This document shows, piece after piece, positions 19,232 through 30,114 of a DNA stretch of 64,000 bases; within the stretch, counting starts at the first letter, position 1, and each line of letters begins with the position of its first letter. A model generated the notes under the pieces. It worked only from the letters and a program-made list of their open reading frames with translations. It ran no database searches and had not been told where the DNA came from. This stretch comes from Haemophilus haemolyticus (lineage in GTDB: Bacteria > Pseudomonadota > Gammaproteobacteria > Enterobacterales > Pasteurellaceae). Location of the stretch: contig NZ_LYCK01000012.1 in the NCBI RefSeq assembly GCF_001679045.1, forward strand, positions 398,549-462,548, given 5' to 3'. Position numbers and translations under genes: made by a program.

Positions 19232-19269
19232 GTGCAGCTAATCATTTAAATGATTAGCTGCACTTTTTT
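19232..19269 (+). terminator. Strong terminator after the OmpA-like gene
   Basis: A perfect 32-nt palindrome (19232-19263, arms gtgcagctaatcattt and its complement) is followed by TTTTTT. No uptake signal is involved. Confidence 0.85.
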
Positions 19270-19348
19270 ATTCATATTTAACAAAATATGAAAATTTAAA
19301 TTTTCTCTTTCTCCTACCCCAAATTTTCTATTGTTATCGCGCCTATAA

Positions 19349-19966
<618 letters not shown>

Positions 19967-19970
19967 TAAA

Positions 19971-20054
19971 ATGATCTATCTTTTAATGGCTATTACCATT
20001 TTGATTTTATTTATTGGGTTCTCTCAGTATTTTTCAGGAAAAAGAAAGAAATAA
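19971..20054 (+). CDS. Putative 27-residue membrane peptide between rnfA and rnfB
   Basis: A short open frame of 27 codons starts 4 bp after the rnfA stop. Its TAA overlaps the rnfB ATG by one base (TAATG), so it would be translationally coupled to rnfB. The product begins [10 protein letters not shown], has a single hydrophobic helix of about 17 residues, and ends in a basic tail (FSGKRKK), as a one-pass membrane peptide would. The ribosome site is weak (gaag). I do not recognise it. It fills exactly the space between two genes that are adjacent in E. coli, which argues for translation, but there is no direct proof. Confidence 0.5.
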   Translation: MIYLLMAITILILFIGFSQYFSGKRKK

Positions 20055-20635
20055 TGACCCTTCTATTCATCATAATCACTTTACTCGCTTTAATTTTCGG
20101 TGCGATTTTAGGCTTTGCTTCACTTAAACTCAAAGTTGAGGTCGATCCCATTGTGGAAAAAATTGACTCTATTTTGCCACAAAGCCAATGTGGACAATGT
20201 GGTTATCCAGGCTGCAAACCTTATGCTGAAGCTATTTGCAATGGAGAAGAAATCACAAAATGTATTCCAGGTGGTCAACCTACCATTGTAAAAATTGCAG
20301 AGATTTTAGGTGTTGATGTGCCAGCAATGGATGGTGTAGAAGAACCTATCGAGAAAGTCGCTTTTATTGATGAAAATATGTGTATTGGCTGCACAAAATG
20401 CATTCAAGCCTGTCCTGTTGATGCCATTATTGGTACAAATAAATTCATGCATACGATCATTCCAGATCTCTGTACGGGTTGTGAACTTTGCGTAGCACCC
20501 TGCCCAACAGATTGTATATCAATGATTCCCGTGAAAAAAAATATCGATAATTGGGATTGGAAGTTTGATGCAAAATTAGTCATTCCAGTAATGAATGTAA
20601 ATGGTACTGAGAAAAAATTGGTTGTGGGGGAATAA
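20054..20635 (+). CDS. rnfB: Electron-transport complex subunit RnfB (ferredoxin-type)
   Basis: Iron-sulfur subunit that passes electrons into the Rnf complex. The 193-residue protein has an N-terminal membrane anchor (1-23), then a 4Fe-4S domain with Cys46, Cys49, Cys54 and Cys70 (CGQCGYPGC). Two bacterial ferredoxin motifs follow, [12 protein letters not shown] and [12 protein letters not shown]. The start overlaps the stop of the upstream small frame, and the stop abuts the rnfC ATG. Confidence 0.96.
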   Translation: MTLLFIIITLLALIFGAILGFASLKLKVEVDPIVEKIDSILPQSQCGQCGYPGCKPYAEAICNGEEITKCIPGGQPTIVKIAEILGVDVPAMDGVEEPIEKVAFIDENMCIGCTKCIQACPVDAIIGTNKFMHTIIPDLCTGCELCVAPCPTDCISMIPVKKNIDNWDWKFDAKLVIPVMNVNGTEKKLVVGE

Positions 20636-23008
20636 ATGGCGGACGTATTATCTCGTTTCAATTCCGGTAAATTATGGGATTTCAAAGGTGGCATTCATCC
20701 GCCTGAAATGAAATCACAATCTAATTCACAGCCATTACGTCATCACCCTTTAGTCACGGATTTTTATATTCCTCTTAAACAGCACGCAGGAACAATAGGT
20801 AACCTTTTAGTAAAGGAAGGCGATTACGTATTAAAAGGTCAGCCCTTAACACAAGGTGATGGCTTACGTATGCTACCCGTTCATGCGCCAACTTCAGGCT
20901 CAATTAAATCGATTAAACCTTATGTTGCCGCACATCCGTCTGGTCTTGATGAACCTGCAATTCATTTGCAAGCAGATGGCTTGGATCAATGGCTAGAGCG
21001 TAATCCTATTGATGACTTTTTAACACTCTCGCCAGAACAACTCATTAACAAAATCTATCAAGCTGGTATAGCTGGCTTGGGCGGTGCAGTATTTCCGACT
21101 GCCGCTAAAATTCAATCAGCAGAGAAAAAAGTTAAACTCTTAATTATCAATGGTGCAGAATGTGAGCCTTATATCACTTGTGATGATCGTCTTATGCGTG
21201 AACGCGCCGATGAAATCATAGAAGGCATTCGTATTTTGCGTTATATCCTACGACCTGAAAACGTAGTCATCGCCATTGAAGATAACAAACCTGAAGCAAT
21301 AGAGGTAATTCGTAAAGCGCTACAAGGAGCAAATGACATTAGCGTTCGAGTGATTCCAACAAAATATCCTTCGGGTGCCGCAAAACAGCTTATTTATTTG
21401 CTTACAGGAATGGAAGTGCCAAGTGGTGCGCGTTCTTCTAGTATTGGCGTACTGATGCATAATGTTGGTACAGCCTTTGCAATTAAAAGAGCGGTTATAA
21501 ATGACGAACCTTTAATTGAACGTGTCGTCACCCTTACAGGTGATAAAATTCCTGAAAAAGGTAATTATTGGGTCCGACTTGGTACACCAATTTCTCAAGT
21601 ATTGACGCTCGCTGGCTATCAGTTTGATGAACGTTATCCTGTATTTGCGGGGGGGCCAATGATGGGATTGGAACTTTCCAATCTCAATGCACCAGTGACA
21701 AAAATTGTCAACTGCTTGCTTGCACCAGACTATTTTGAATATGCAGAACCAGAGCCTGAACAAGCTTGTATTCGCTGTTCTAGCTGTTCTGATGCCTGCC
21801 CAGTCAACTTGATGCCACAGCAACTCTACTGGTTTGCGCGTAGTGAAGATCACAAAAAATCGGAAGAATACTCCCTCAAAGATTGTATCGAGTGCGGGAT
21901 TTGTGCCTACGTATGCCCAAGCCATATTCCGCTGATTCAGTATTTCCGCCAAGAAAAAGCAAAAATTTGTCAAATAAAAGAAAAACAGAAAAAATCAGAT
22001 GAAGCCAAAATTCGCTTTGAAGCGAAACAAGCGCGAATGGAACGTGAAGAACAAGAGCGTAAAGCACGTTCACAACGTGCAGCAGAAGCACGTCGAGAAG
22101 AATTAGCGCAAACCAAAGGTGAAGATCCTGTTAAAGCGGCGCTAGAACGCTTGAAAGCGAAAAAATCCAATGAAACAGAATCAGTACAAGTTAAAACGAT
22201 TACCTCAGAAAAAGGGGAAGTTTTACCTGATAACGCTGATTTAATGGCACAACGTAAAGCCCGTCGTCTGGCTCGTCAGCAAGTAGAATCTCAAGTTGAA
22301 AACCAAGAACAACAAACTCAACCAACCGATGAGAAAAAAGCAGCGGTTGCAGCCGCACTTGCTCGAGCAAAAGCGAAAAAACTTGCACAAGCAAATGAAA
22401 CCGCTGAATCAGTCTCAAATACTCAAACCGTAGAAAGTGCGGTAGAAAAAACAGACGAAAATTCAGCCGCACTTGATCCTAAAAAAGCAGCGGTAGCTGC
22501 AGCGATTGCCCGTGCAAAAGCGAAAAAACTTGCGCAAGCGGGAACAATAGAATCAGTTCCAAGCACTCAAGCCATAGAAAATGCAGTAGAAAAAACGGAA
22601 GAAAATTCAACCGCACTTGATCCGAAAAAAGCGGCGGTAGCTGCAGCGATTGCTCGTGCAAAAGCAAAAAAACTTGCACAAGAGAATGGAACCACAGAAT
22701 CAGTTCCAAGTACTCAAGCCGTAGAAAATGCGGTAGAAAAAATACAAGAAAATTCAACCGCACTTGATCCGAAAAAAGCGGCGGTAGCTGCAGCGATTGC
22801 CCGTGCAAAAGCAAAAAAACTTGCACAAGCAAATGGAACCTCTGAACCAGTCTCAAATACTCAAACCGTAGAAAGTGCGGTAGAAAAAACAGACGAAAAT
22901 TCAACTGCACTTGATCCGAAAAAAGCGGCTGTAGCCGCTGCGATTGCTCGAGCAAAAGCAAAGAAATTGGCAAAAACACAAGCAACATTAGAAAATAATC
23001 AGGAATAA
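20636..23008 (+). CDS. rnfC: Electron-transport complex subunit RnfC with extended repeat tail
   Basis: NADH-binding peripheral subunit of the Rnf complex. The 790-residue protein starts with GGIHPPEMK. It has an NADH/FMN-binding region ([29 protein letters not shown]) and two 4Fe-4S motifs, [12 protein letters not shown] and [12 protein letters not shown], near residues 380-430. From about residue 440 it changes to a charged Ala/Lys/Glu-rich tail. The tail ends in five tandem copies of a 49-residue unit containing [18 protein letters not shown]. The tail is probably helical and dispensable for catalysis; its length varies widely between species. It is co-translated with rnfB and rnfD. Confidence 0.95.
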   Translation: MADVLSRFNSGKLWDFKGGIHPPEMKSQSNSQPLRHHPLVTDFYIPLKQHAGTIGNLLVKEGDYVLKGQPLTQGDGLRMLPVHAPTSGSIKSIKPYVAAHPSGLDEPAIHLQADGLDQWLERNPIDDFLTLSPEQLINKIYQAGIAGLGGAVFPTAAKIQSAEKKVKLLIINGAECEPYITCDDRLMRERADEIIEGIRILRYILRPENVVIAIEDNKPEAIEVIRKALQGANDISVRVIPTKYPSGAAKQLIYLLTGMEVPSGARSSSIGVLMHNVGTAFAIKRAVINDEPLIERVVTLTGDKIPEKGNYWVRLGTPISQVLTLAGYQFDERYPVFAGGPMMGLELSNLNAPVTKIVNCLLAPDYFEYAEPEPEQACIRCSSCSDACPVNLMPQQLYWFARSEDHKKSEEYSLKDCIECGICAYVCPSHIPLIQYFRQEKAKICQIKEKQKKSDEAKIRFEAKQARMEREEQERKARSQRAAEARREELAQTKGEDPVKAALERLKAKKSNETESVQVKTITSEKGEVLPDNADLMAQRKARRLARQQVESQVENQEQQTQPTDEKKAAVAAALARAKAKKLAQANETAESVSNTQTVESAVEKTDENSAALDPKKAAVAAAIARAKAKKLAQAGTIESVPSTQAIENAVEKTEENSTALDPKKAAVAAAIARAKAKKLAQENGTTESVPSTQAVENAVEKIQENSTALDPKKAAVAAAIARAKAKKLAQANGTSEPVSNTQTVESAVEKTDENSTALDPKKAAVAAAIARAKAKKLAKTQATLENNQE
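22328..23005 (+). repeat. 147-bp tandem repeat in the 3' part of rnfC
   Basis: Units begin at 22328, 22475, 22619, 22766 and 22913 (each starting with a GAT codon). Spacing is 147, 144, 147 and 147 bp, so the reading frame is kept; the fifth unit is partial. Each unit encodes [10 protein letters not shown](I/L)-ARAKAKKLA plus a variable linker. Uptake signals or near-matches lie in the linkers. Units 1 and 4 share the linker [15 protein letters not shown], and units 2 and 3 share SVPSTQA, which suggests block duplication or exchange. Confidence 0.95.
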
Positions 23009-23012
23009 AATA

Positions 23013-24089
23013 ATGTTTAAAATGGTTAGCTCTCCTCATACTCATTCGGGGAAACTCACAGCTCGTATTATGCTTTGGGTAATCTTGGCAATGATGCCAG
23101 CTTTTTTCACGCAAATTTATTATTTTGGATTTGGCGTGGTGATTCAATCTGTATTAGCCATTGGTACAGCAATTATTGCGGAATTTATTGCAATAAAATT
23201 ACGCGGCAAAAAGCCGTTAAATTATCTTTCAGATTTCAGCGTATCCCTGACTGCTTTAATTTTGGCGATGGCTATTCCACCTTATGCGCCTTATTGGATC
23301 ATCATCATTGGAACACTTTGTGCAGTTTTATTAGGTAAACAGGTTTATGGTGGCTTAGGACAAAACCCATTCAATCCTGCGATGATTGGCTATGTAATTC
23401 TTTTAATTTCATTCCCGTTACAAATGACAACTTGGATGCCACCAATTAATTTATTACAGGAACCACCGACTTTTTCAGATGCGTTCTCATTAATATTTTC
23501 AGGTTTAACCACTGATGGATTCACGCTTTCACAACTTACGCATAACATTGATGGCATCACTCAAGCCACACCTTTGGATAGCGCAAAAATTTTCTATAAA
23601 AGTCACACTCAATTAAATGATTTTTATGAATTAATTAAACTGCCGATTTTTATGGGTAATGGAACCGACTTTGCTCAAGGCTGGTGGCAAGTGAACGTGG
23701 CTTTCTTAGCGGGCGGAATTTTCCTTATTTTAAAACGTGTCATTCACTGGCAAATTCCAGTGGCGATGCTTGTCACCTTTTTCTGTTTAGCCACAGCGAC
23801 CGCTTTTACTGGCTTCACGCATTTAAGTGCGATTAGCCAACTGGTTAGTGGCGCAATGATGTTTGGCGCATTTTTTATTGCGACAGATCCTGTCACAGCC
23901 TCCATTACACCACGAGGAAAAATTATTTTTGGCGCATTAGTGGGGTTATTTGTCTATCTCATTCGCTATCACGGAAACTTTCCAGATGGTGTAGCATTCG
24001 CAATTTTATTAAGTAATATTTGCGTTCCACTTATCGATCATTACACGCGTCCTCGAGTATCTGGTTATCCAACAAAAGGGAAAAAATAA
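23013..24089 (+). CDS. rnfD: Electron-transport complex subunit RnfD
   Basis: Integral membrane subunit of Rnf that carries a covalently bound FMN. The 358-residue protein has about nine to ten hydrophobic segments. [14 protein letters not shown] and the C-terminal [21 protein letters not shown] are the family marks; the latter resembles the flavin region of NqrB-type subunits, while the flavinylated Thr is normally in an SGAT-like context earlier in the chain. The stop codon overlaps the rnfG ATG by one base. Confidence 0.94.
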   Translation: MFKMVSSPHTHSGKLTARIMLWVILAMMPAFFTQIYYFGFGVVIQSVLAIGTAIIAEFIAIKLRGKKPLNYLSDFSVSLTALILAMAIPPYAPYWIIIIGTLCAVLLGKQVYGGLGQNPFNPAMIGYVILLISFPLQMTTWMPPINLLQEPPTFSDAFSLIFSGLTTDGFTLSQLTHNIDGITQATPLDSAKIFYKSHTQLNDFYELIKLPIFMGNGTDFAQGWWQVNVAFLAGGIFLILKRVIHWQIPVAMLVTFFCLATATAFTGFTHLSAISQLVSGAMMFGAFFIATDPVTASITPRGKIIFGALVGLFVYLIRYHGNFPDGVAFAILLSNICVPLIDHYTRPRVSGYPTKGKK

Positions 24090-24712
24090 TGGGCACAGTA
24101 AAAATCACATCGCGTTACGGAATATTGTTAGGCTTTGTCGCCCTACTCTGCACAGCAATTTCTGCGGGTATTTTTTTCCTAACAAAAGATAAAATTGACG
24201 CGGTGATGGCGGCACAACAACGAGAATTACTTTTACAGGTCATTCCACAAGATTATTTCAATAATAATTTGCTAGAAAGTGCGGTTATTCCTCAAGATAA
24301 AAATTTGGAGGGCATTCAGAAAATTTATTTTGCGAAAAAAGATGGAAATGTTTCTGCCTATGCCTATGAAACCACTGCACCTGATGGCTATTCTGGCGAT
24401 ATTCGTTTGCTTGTGGGATTAGATCCGAAAGGTGAAATATTAGGTGTACGAGTAATCGAACACCATGAGACTCCTGGCTTAGGCGATAAAATTGAACTCC
24501 GTATTTCCAACTGGATTCTAAATTTCACTCATCAATCGATTAATGAGCATAATTTAAGCGAATGGGCGGTAAAAAAAGATGGCGGGAAATTTGATCAATT
24601 TTCTGGTGCAACCATTACACCTCGCGCAGTGGTGAATCAAACTAAACGCTCAGCATTAATCATGCTAAATAACCAAGCCTTGTTACAACAACTTTCAACA
24701 CAAGTGAAATAA
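24089..24712 (+). CDS. rnfG: Electron-transport complex subunit RnfG (FMN-binding)
   Basis: Single-pass membrane subunit with a periplasmic FMN domain. The ATG at 24089 (TAATG overlap with rnfD) gives 207 residues; a longer upstream start would lie inside rnfD. The N-terminal helix is about residues 8-30. [16 protein letters not shown] and [11 protein letters not shown] follow, the second containing the Thr to which FMN is attached by phosphoester. Confidence 0.95.
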   Translation: MGTVKITSRYGILLGFVALLCTAISAGIFFLTKDKIDAVMAAQQRELLLQVIPQDYFNNNLLESAVIPQDKNLEGIQKIYFAKKDGNVSAYAYETTAPDGYSGDIRLLVGLDPKGEILGVRVIEHHETPGLGDKIELRISNWILNFTHQSINEHNLSEWAVKKDGGKFDQFSGATITPRAVVNQTKRSALIMLNNQALLQQLSTQVK

Positions 24713-24713
24713 T

Positions 24714-25412
24714 ATGACAGATTTAACTGAAAAAAATACCGCACTTGAAGAAGAAAAAATAGAAAGTGCGGTTGAAAATCAACAAAAGTCCATGTGGAAA
24801 GAAATCTTTACTCAAGGAATTTGGAAAAATAATCCAGCGGTTGTTCAACTTCTCGGGCTTTGTCCGCTTTTAGCGGTGTCTAGCACCGCCACCAATGCAC
24901 TGGGTTTAGGTTTAGCGACAATGCTTGTGCTCACTTGCACAAATACGGTTATTTCGCTTTTCCGTAAATATATTCCGAATGAAATCCGCATTCCAATCTA
25001 CGTGATGATTATTGCGACAACAGTAACTGTCGTTCAACTTTTAATGAATGCTTATACCTATACGCTTTATCAATCACTTGGGATTTTTATTCCACTCATC
25101 GTTACCAACTGTATTGTGATTGGTCGAGCAGAAGCGTTCGCCTCAAAAAACAGCTTACTCCATTCAGTTTGGGACGGTTTCTCAATGGGATTAGGGATGG
25201 CACTTAGCTTGACAGTACTTGGTGCATTGCGTGAAATCATTGGACAAGGTACGGTTTTTGATGGCATCGAAAATCTATTTGGCGAACAAGCTAAATTTTT
25301 AACGCTCCATATTTACCATACAGACAGTAGCTTTTTACTTTTCATTCTGCCACCAGGCGCATTTATAGGATTAGGCTTGCTCCTTGCAATAAAAAATCGA
25401 ATTGATAAATAA
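24714..25412 (+). CDS. rnfE: Electron-transport complex subunit RnfE
   Basis: Integral subunit, homologous to RnfA, that pairs with it to hold the membrane iron-sulfur cluster. The 232-residue protein has a soluble acidic N terminus of about 30 residues with an uptake signal in its coding DNA. Six membrane segments follow with [16 protein letters not shown] and [16 protein letters not shown]. It stops 1 bp before the nth ATG. Confidence 0.95.
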   Translation: MTDLTEKNTALEEEKIESAVENQQKSMWKEIFTQGIWKNNPAVVQLLGLCPLLAVSSTATNALGLGLATMLVLTCTNTVISLFRKYIPNEIRIPIYVMIIATTVTVVQLLMNAYTYTLYQSLGIFIPLIVTNCIVIGRAEAFASKNSLLHSVWDGFSMGLGMALSLTVLGALREIIGQGTVFDGIENLFGEQAKFLTLHIYHTDSSFLLFILPPGAFIGLGLLLAIKNRIDK

Positions 25413-25413
25413 G

Positions 25414-26049
25414 ATGAATAAATTAAAAAGAATCGAAATATTAACCCGATTAAGAGATCAAAATCCCCACCCGACCACAGAATTACAGTATAATTCGCCT
25501 TTCGAATTATTAATTGCGGTAATTCTATCGGCACAAGCAACCGATAAAGGCGTGAATAAAGTGACAGAAAAACTATTCCCTGTTGCAAACACGCCACAAG
25601 CGATTTTAGATTTAGGATTAGATGGTTTAAAAGGCTATATTAAAACTATCGGGCTTTTTAATAGTAAAGCAGAAAATATTATCAAAACCTGCCGTGATTT
25701 AATTGAAAAGCACAACGGTGAAGTGCCCGAAAATCGCGAAGCCTTAGAGGCATTAGCAGGAGTGGGTAGAAAAACAGCCAATGTTGTACTAAATACGGCA
25801 TTTGGTCATCCAACCATTGCGGTGGATACCCATATTTTCCGTGTATGCAATCGAACTAATTTTGCACCTGGTAAAGACGTGGTAAAAGTGGAAGAAAAAC
25901 TGCTTAAAGTCGTACCTGATGAATTTAAAGTGGATGTTCACCATTGGTTAATTTTACACGGGCGCTACACTTGTATCGCACGTAAACCTCGTTGTGGCTC
26001 ATGCATTATTGAAGATCTGTGTGAATATAAAGAAAAAATTGAGTTTTAA
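25414..26049 (+). CDS. nth: Endonuclease III
   Basis: DNA glycosylase and AP lyase that removes oxidised pyrimidines. The ATG at 25414 gives 211 residues, equal to E. coli Nth. It has the helix-hairpin-helix ALAGVGRKTANVVLNTAFG with the catalytic Lys, VDTHIFRV with the catalytic Asp, and the C-terminal 4Fe-4S loop CIARKPRCGSCIIEDLC (Cys spacing 6-2-5). It is the last gene of the rnf operon, as in enterobacteria. Confidence 0.97.
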   Translation: MNKLKRIEILTRLRDQNPHPTTELQYNSPFELLIAVILSAQATDKGVNKVTEKLFPVANTPQAILDLGLDGLKGYIKTIGLFNSKAENIIKTCRDLIEKHNGEVPENREALEALAGVGRKTANVVLNTAFGHPTIAVDTHIFRVCNRTNFAPGKDVVKVEEKLLKVVPDEFKVDVHHWLILHGRYTCIARKPRCGSCIIEDLCEYKEKIEF

Positions 26050-26108
26050 TTTTTGCGATAAAACACTCTAATTATTTACCGCACTTTTTATTAAAAATAG
26101 GAAAACAA

Positions 26109-27482
26109 ATGACAACAAATAATAAACAGCGACAAACTTGGTCGAGCCGACTCACTTATGTAATGACTGTCGCAGGCGCAACTGTCGGTTTCGGCGCTAC
26201 TTGGCGCTTCCCTTACCTTGTGGGCGAAAATGGTGGCGGAGCCTACGTTCTACTTTTCTGTATCGCAATGATCGTAATAGGTATTCCGATGATTCTGGTT
26301 GAAAACGTGATCGGCCGCCGCTTACGTGTAAACTCCATTGATGCCTTTGGTGATAAAATTCTGGATAAAGGAAAAGATATTTCCAAATATTGGAAAATCC
26401 TTGGCTACATGGGATTACTCGGTTCATTCGGTATCATGGCGTATTATATGGTACTTGGTGGCTGGGTTATTTCTTATATCATTAGCCTAATCAGCGGTAC
26501 CTTAGATATCTCAGCCCCCATTACTAAAGATGTTGCCAAAGATTTCTACGAGCTGCATATTGGCAATAGCCCTTATGAAATTATGCTATACACCTTCTTA
26601 TTTGTTGTGGTGAATTACATTATTCTAGCTAAAGGGATCATTGGCGGGATTGAGCATTCTGTAAAATATTTGATGCCATTGCTATTCATCTTCCTCATTG
26701 GAATGGTTATTCGCAACGTCACATTACCTGGTGCAATGGAAGGAATTACATTTTATTTAAAACCAGATTTCAGCAAAATTACACCACAATTATTTATCTT
26801 CGTTTTAGGTCAAGTATTCTTCGCATTAAGTCTTGGTTTTGGCGTATTAATTACGCTTTCCAGTTACTTAAATAAAGAAGAAGACTTAATACAAACTGCA
26901 GTTATTACAGGTTTCACCAACACAATTATTGCTGTACTTGCTGGCTTTATGATCTTCCCATCACTTTTCACCTTTGGGATTGAACCAAATGCAGGCCCAA
27001 CTTTAGTATTCCAAAGTTTACCTATCGTATTCTCTCACTTATGGGCGGGTAAATTCTTTGCAATTATTTTCTTCGGCTTATTATTAATTGCTGCGCTAAC
27101 TACTTCTATCACAATTTATGAAGTGATCATTACCGCATTACAGGAAAAGCTCAGAATGCGCCGTGGCAAAGCGATTGTCTTAACCCTTGGTGGGATTTTT
27201 ATATTAGGTAATATTCCAGCAATTTTAGGGGATAATGTATGGAAAGATGTCACCATTTTCGGCAAAAGCATTTTTGATTTCTATGATTATGTCAGTGGAA
27301 ATATTCTCTTTATGCTGACCGCACTTGGTTGTGCTATTTTCGTTGGTTTCGTGTTAAAAGATGAAGCGAAAAAAGAACTTTCTCCAACACCTGACTCAAC
27401 ATTCACTAAAATCTGGTTTAACTATGTGAAATTCGTTGTGCCAGTGATTATTTTAGTCATCTTTATCAGCAACCTATTCTAA
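26109..27482 (+). CDS. Sodium-dependent amino-acid symporter (SNF/NSS family)
   Basis: Inner-membrane transporter of the neurotransmitter:sodium symporter family, which in bacteria takes up amino acids with sodium. The 457-residue protein has about 11 hydrophobic helices. The helix-1 signature is GATVGFGATWRFPYLVGENGGGAY and helix 6 carries FFALSLGFGVLITLSSYL. The exact substrate cannot be read from sequence. It has its own ribosome site and is followed by a terminator shared with the convergent sensor-kinase gene. Confidence 0.92.
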   Translation: MTTNNKQRQTWSSRLTYVMTVAGATVGFGATWRFPYLVGENGGGAYVLLFCIAMIVIGIPMILVENVIGRRLRVNSIDAFGDKILDKGKDISKYWKILGYMGLLGSFGIMAYYMVLGGWVISYIISLISGTLDISAPITKDVAKDFYELHIGNSPYEIMLYTFLFVVVNYIILAKGIIGGIEHSVKYLMPLLFIFLIGMVIRNVTLPGAMEGITFYLKPDFSKITPQLFIFVLGQVFFALSLGFGVLITLSSYLNKEEDLIQTAVITGFTNTIIAVLAGFMIFPSLFTFGIEPNAGPTLVFQSLPIVFSHLWAGKFFAIIFFGLLLIAALTTSITIYEVIITALQEKLRMRRGKAIVLTLGGIFILGNIPAILGDNVWKDVTIFGKSIFDFYDYVSGNILFMLTALGCAIFVGFVLKDEAKKELSPTPDSTFTKIWFNYVKFVVPVIILVIFISNLF

Positions 27483-27486
27483 AAAA

Positions 27487-27521
27487 GAAAAACCGAGTCT
27501 TTACTCGGTTTTCTTTTTTTT
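27487..27521. terminator. Bidirectional terminator between symporter and firS/qseC
   Basis: gaaaaaccgagt and actcggttttc (27487-27513) form a stem with a short loop, with T-runs on the right and A-runs on the left. It is a non-uptake-signal terminator. Confidence 0.85.
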
Positions 27522-27532
27522 AAAGAAAATGT

Positions 27533-28888
27533 CTATAAAAATATTTGTGCCTTTAAGCCAATTCGCTGCCCTTCTTTTATAACATTTTCTAACCGCACTT
27601 TGAATCCGTGTAATTCCGCAATTCGCATGACAATAGAAAGCCCTAAACCGCTGCCTTTTTCATTTTGCCCAGCTGGACGATAAAAACGCTGACCAAGTTT
27701 TTTCAAATCTTCAGGTTCAACACCACCACCATTATCTTCAATAATAATCTGAGAAGATGCGATTTTCACTGAAACAATTGTGTCTTCTGGGCAATATTTA
27801 ATGGCATTATCGAGTAAATTTCTAAGCATCAATGAAACTAAAATTGGTTGCCCTTGCTTCTGCTTGGGTTCAGATTCTTTCTCAAAAGCCAAGGTAATTT
27901 TACGCTTTTCAGCCACAAAATAACGCTCAGCAATCAGCGACTGAATGATGCCATCCCAATCAATAGGCTGTAACTCTTCCAATTCTTGTAAATTATCCAG
28001 TTTTGAAAGGGTCAAAAGTTGCTCAATTAACTGCGATGCACGATCAATCCCTTGTGTTAAATGCAAAAGTGCTTGTTCTCGTAATTCCCTATCATCACCC
28101 GCCAGTTGAGCTACTTCAGTTTGAATACGCAGTGCCGCCAATGGACTACGCAATTCATGGGCGGCATCAGAGGTAAAACGACGTTCGCGTTGTAGCATAG
28201 CCGAAGTGCGGTCAAAAAATTGATTTAAATTTTTTACTAAGGGTAAAATCTCAGCAGGTAAGCCCTCTGTATTCAGCAATGACACATCACCAGATTTTCT
28301 CGTTTGAACCTCTTGGCTTAAACGTTTAATCGGTAGAAGTTCTTTATGAATCAACCATCCTAAAACGATGATCAAAATAGGCAAACTCGCAAACCAAATC
28401 CACATTTGCCCAAAGATCATTTTCTCAATTAAATCTTCGCGGTAATCAAGCTCTTGCCCAACGGCAATAATCAAATTTCCATTCGCTACAGGCTGCCAGA
28501 AAATACGCCATTCATCGTCATCATTCAGCATATAGCCTTTTGCAAATCCAATTTCATTATCAAATACAAAATTATCGCCATTACGTCCATCTGTTAATAA
28601 ACGTTTTCCATCTTTAGAAAAAATAGCAAAAGCCAATGCGTCATCATCATAGTTTTTCTTGAAAGAATGTGACTGGATTTTATTAATATCTTCCACATGC
28701 TCTAACAGAATATGGCTAAGATCTGAATTGGCAAGACGTTCAGCAAAAAGAATTTGCTGGGCATCGAAAACATCATTCACTTCACTACGCACCTGCCACC
28801 AAGCGACAGCCGTAGAAACTACCCACACAAAAAGTGCGGTGAAAGAAAGAACAGAAATAAGACGAAAACTTAAACGTTTGTTTTTCAT
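27533..28888 (-). CDS. firS: Sensor histidine kinase FirS/QseC-type
   Basis: Membrane sensor kinase of 451 residues. Membrane helices lie at about 10-32 and 160-180, with a periplasmic sensor domain between them. The phosphoacceptor His244 is in [13 protein letters not shown], and the ATPase domain has [19 protein letters not shown] and [11 protein letters not shown]. The periplasmic segment contains DYRED (148-152), the motif reported in H. influenzae FirS as needed for sensing ferrous iron. It abuts firR with no gap and is the third gene of ygiW-firR-firS. QseC is the enterobacterial name for the same type of kinase. Confidence 0.9.
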   Translation of the reverse strand: MKNKRLSFRLISVLSFTALFVWVVSTAVAWWQVRSEVNDVFDAQQILFAERLANSDLSHILLEHVEDINKIQSHSFKKNYDDDALAFAIFSKDGKRLLTDGRNGDNFVFDNEIGFAKGYMLNDDDEWRIFWQPVANGNLIIAVGQELDYREDLIEKMIFGQMWIWFASLPILIIVLGWLIHKELLPIKRLSQEVQTRKSGDVSLLNTEGLPAEILPLVKNLNQFFDRTSAMLQRERRFTSDAAHELRSPLAALRIQTEVAQLAGDDRELREQALLHLTQGIDRASQLIEQLLTLSKLDNLQELEELQPIDWDGIIQSLIAERYFVAEKRKITLAFEKESEPKQKQGQPILVSLMLRNLLDNAIKYCPEDTIVSVKIASSQIIIEDNGGGVEPEDLKKLGQRFYRPAGQNEKGSGLGLSIVMRIAELHGFKVRLENVIKEGQRIGLKAQIFL

Positions 28889-29551
28889 TTATTGGGTTAC
28901 TCCCAACGCATATCCTACGCCGTGCACTGTTCGAATAAATTGCTTACCTAATTTCTGACGGAGATTATAAATATGCACATCTAATGCCCCACTGCTGATT
29001 TCCTCATCCCAGCTTGATAATTTTTCTTCAATCGATGAGCGAGACAATACACGATCTTTATTCAGCATAAATAATTCAAGTAATTTATATTCACGGCTTG
29101 TTAAAGAAATAGGTTGATTATTTAGCAAAACAGAACGCTGATTTGGATCGAGTTTAACGCCGCCGTGCTCAATCACCGAATGATGATGACCATAACGACG
29201 ACGAATAAGTGCCTGCAAGCGAGCCACAACTTCAGCTAAAGCAAAAGGCTTACAAAGATAATCATCTGCACCACTTTGTAAACCTTTGACTCGTTCATCT
29301 AAGGTATCACGGGCAGTCAAAATCAATACGGGTACATCTTGATTCTTAGAACGCCATTGTTGCAATACATCTAATCCATCAAGTTTCGGCAAAGTTAAAT
29401 CTAACACTACGGCATCGTAAGGCGCTAAAACTAAAGCATCCATTCCAGTTTTACCATCCGTAAACCAATCTACGGCAAAACCAAGTTTAGTTAAACCAAT
29501 CTGTAAACCATTGCCGATTAGATTATCGTCTTCTATCAATAAAATTCTCAT
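28889..29551 (-). CDS. firR: Response regulator FirR/QseB-type (OmpR family)
   Basis: Two-component response regulator of 220 residues. The receiver domain has acidic pair EDD (8-10), the phosphoacceptor Asp in [15 protein letters not shown] and Lys in YLCKPFA. The C-terminal winged helix ends with [16 protein letters not shown] and [10 protein letters not shown]. It probably activates the ygiW promoter, where a PmrA/QseB-type direct repeat is visible. A hairpin between ygiW and this gene may lower its expression relative to ygiW. Confidence 0.93.
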   Translation of the reverse strand: MRILLIEDDNLIGNGLQIGLTKLGFAVDWFTDGKTGMDALVLAPYDAVVLDLTLPKLDGLDVLQQWRSKNQDVPVLILTARDTLDERVKGLQSGADDYLCKPFALAEVVARLQALIRRRYGHHHSVIEHGGVKLDPNQRSVLLNNQPISLTSREYKLLELFMLNKDRVLSRSSIEEKLSSWDEEISSGALDVHIYNLRQKLGKQFIRTVHGVGYALGVTQ

Positions 29552-29584
29552 AAAAAAATTGACCGCTCTTTATAAACAAAAACA

Positions 29585-29600
29585 GCGAGCTAATGCTCGC
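29585..29600 (-). terminator. Hairpin between ygiW and firR
   Basis: gcgagc (29585-29590) pairs with gctcgc (29595-29600); read leftward it is followed by TGTTTTTGTTT. It probably ends part of the ygiW transcripts and so attenuates firRS. Confidence 0.65.
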
Positions 29601-29616
29601 CATTTTCAAAGAATGA

Positions 29617-29982
29617 TTATTTTACTTTTTCGATACGTAATACTTCAAGATCTGCTTTCTCGAATGCTTCATTATCCAGTTTACCGTAAATCTTCACTTT
29701 ATCGCTTGGATCTACATTTAAACCATTCCAAACGTGACGTTCAATTTCCACTTTGATTTGACCCGTACCATCGCTAAACCAGAATTCATCGTCATCAATT
29801 TGTTGTGTGATATTACCCACTAAAGTGATCATTGAATTATCTGCTGCAGATAAAGCTTGTTTTACGCTAATTGCTGAAGGGGTTGCTTGCTGAAAACCGC
29901 CTTGAGTATTTCCGCCATTAAAACCTGCAAATGCAGAAGTTGTTGCTAATGCGAAGATTGTTGCTAATGCAAATTTTTTCAT
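29617..29982 (-). CDS. ygiW: YgiW-like periplasmic OB-fold protein
   Basis: Small exported stress protein of the bacterial OB-fold (BOF) family. The ATG at 29982 gives 121 residues with signal peptide MKKFALATIFALATTSAFAG; a longer frame upstream has no support. The OB-fold core is VKQALSAADNSMITLVGNI, then EFWFSDGTGQIKVEI and VKIYGKLDNEAFE. In nontypeable H. influenzae ygiW is the main known target of FirRS. Its molecular role is unclear; relatives are linked to oxidative or cationic-peptide stress. Confidence 0.9.
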   Translation of the reverse strand: MKKFALATIFALATTSAFAGFNGGNTQGGFQQATPSAISVKQALSAADNSMITLVGNITQQIDDDEFWFSDGTGQIKVEIERHVWNGLNVDPSDKVKIYGKLDNEAFEKADLEVLRIEKVK

Positions 29983-30052
29983 AATGTTTCCTTTATTAAG
30001 TAAGTTAATTTCAAGCACCATTGCTTGGATGTGTGTATTAAAACAAACAAAT

Positions 30053-30069
30053 CTTAAGAAAAGATTAAG
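30053..30069 (-). promoter_or_regulatory. PmrA/QseB-type direct repeat at the ygiW promoter (putative FirR box)
   Basis: On the minus strand CTTAAT-N5-CTTAAG (11-bp period) matches the PmrA/QseB box of two CTTAA half-sites. It lies 12 bp upstream of a TAATAC -10 (30035-30040), overlapping the -35 position, as expected for an activator of this family. Confidence 0.7.
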
Positions 30070-30114
30070 AAACATAAAAAAACCTAAATTTTTTTAATTT
30101 AGGTTTCTCATAAA

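Noticed and set aside
21649..21655. Run of seven G in rnfC as a phase-variable tract
   Set aside because: It encodes the conserved AGGPMMG segment of RnfC and is short, so slippage control is unlikely.
22479..23147. Long minus-strand frame of 222 codons
   Set aside because: It is the shadow of the rnfC repeat; its Leu/Phe-rich repeats mirror the AAAKK repeat codons.
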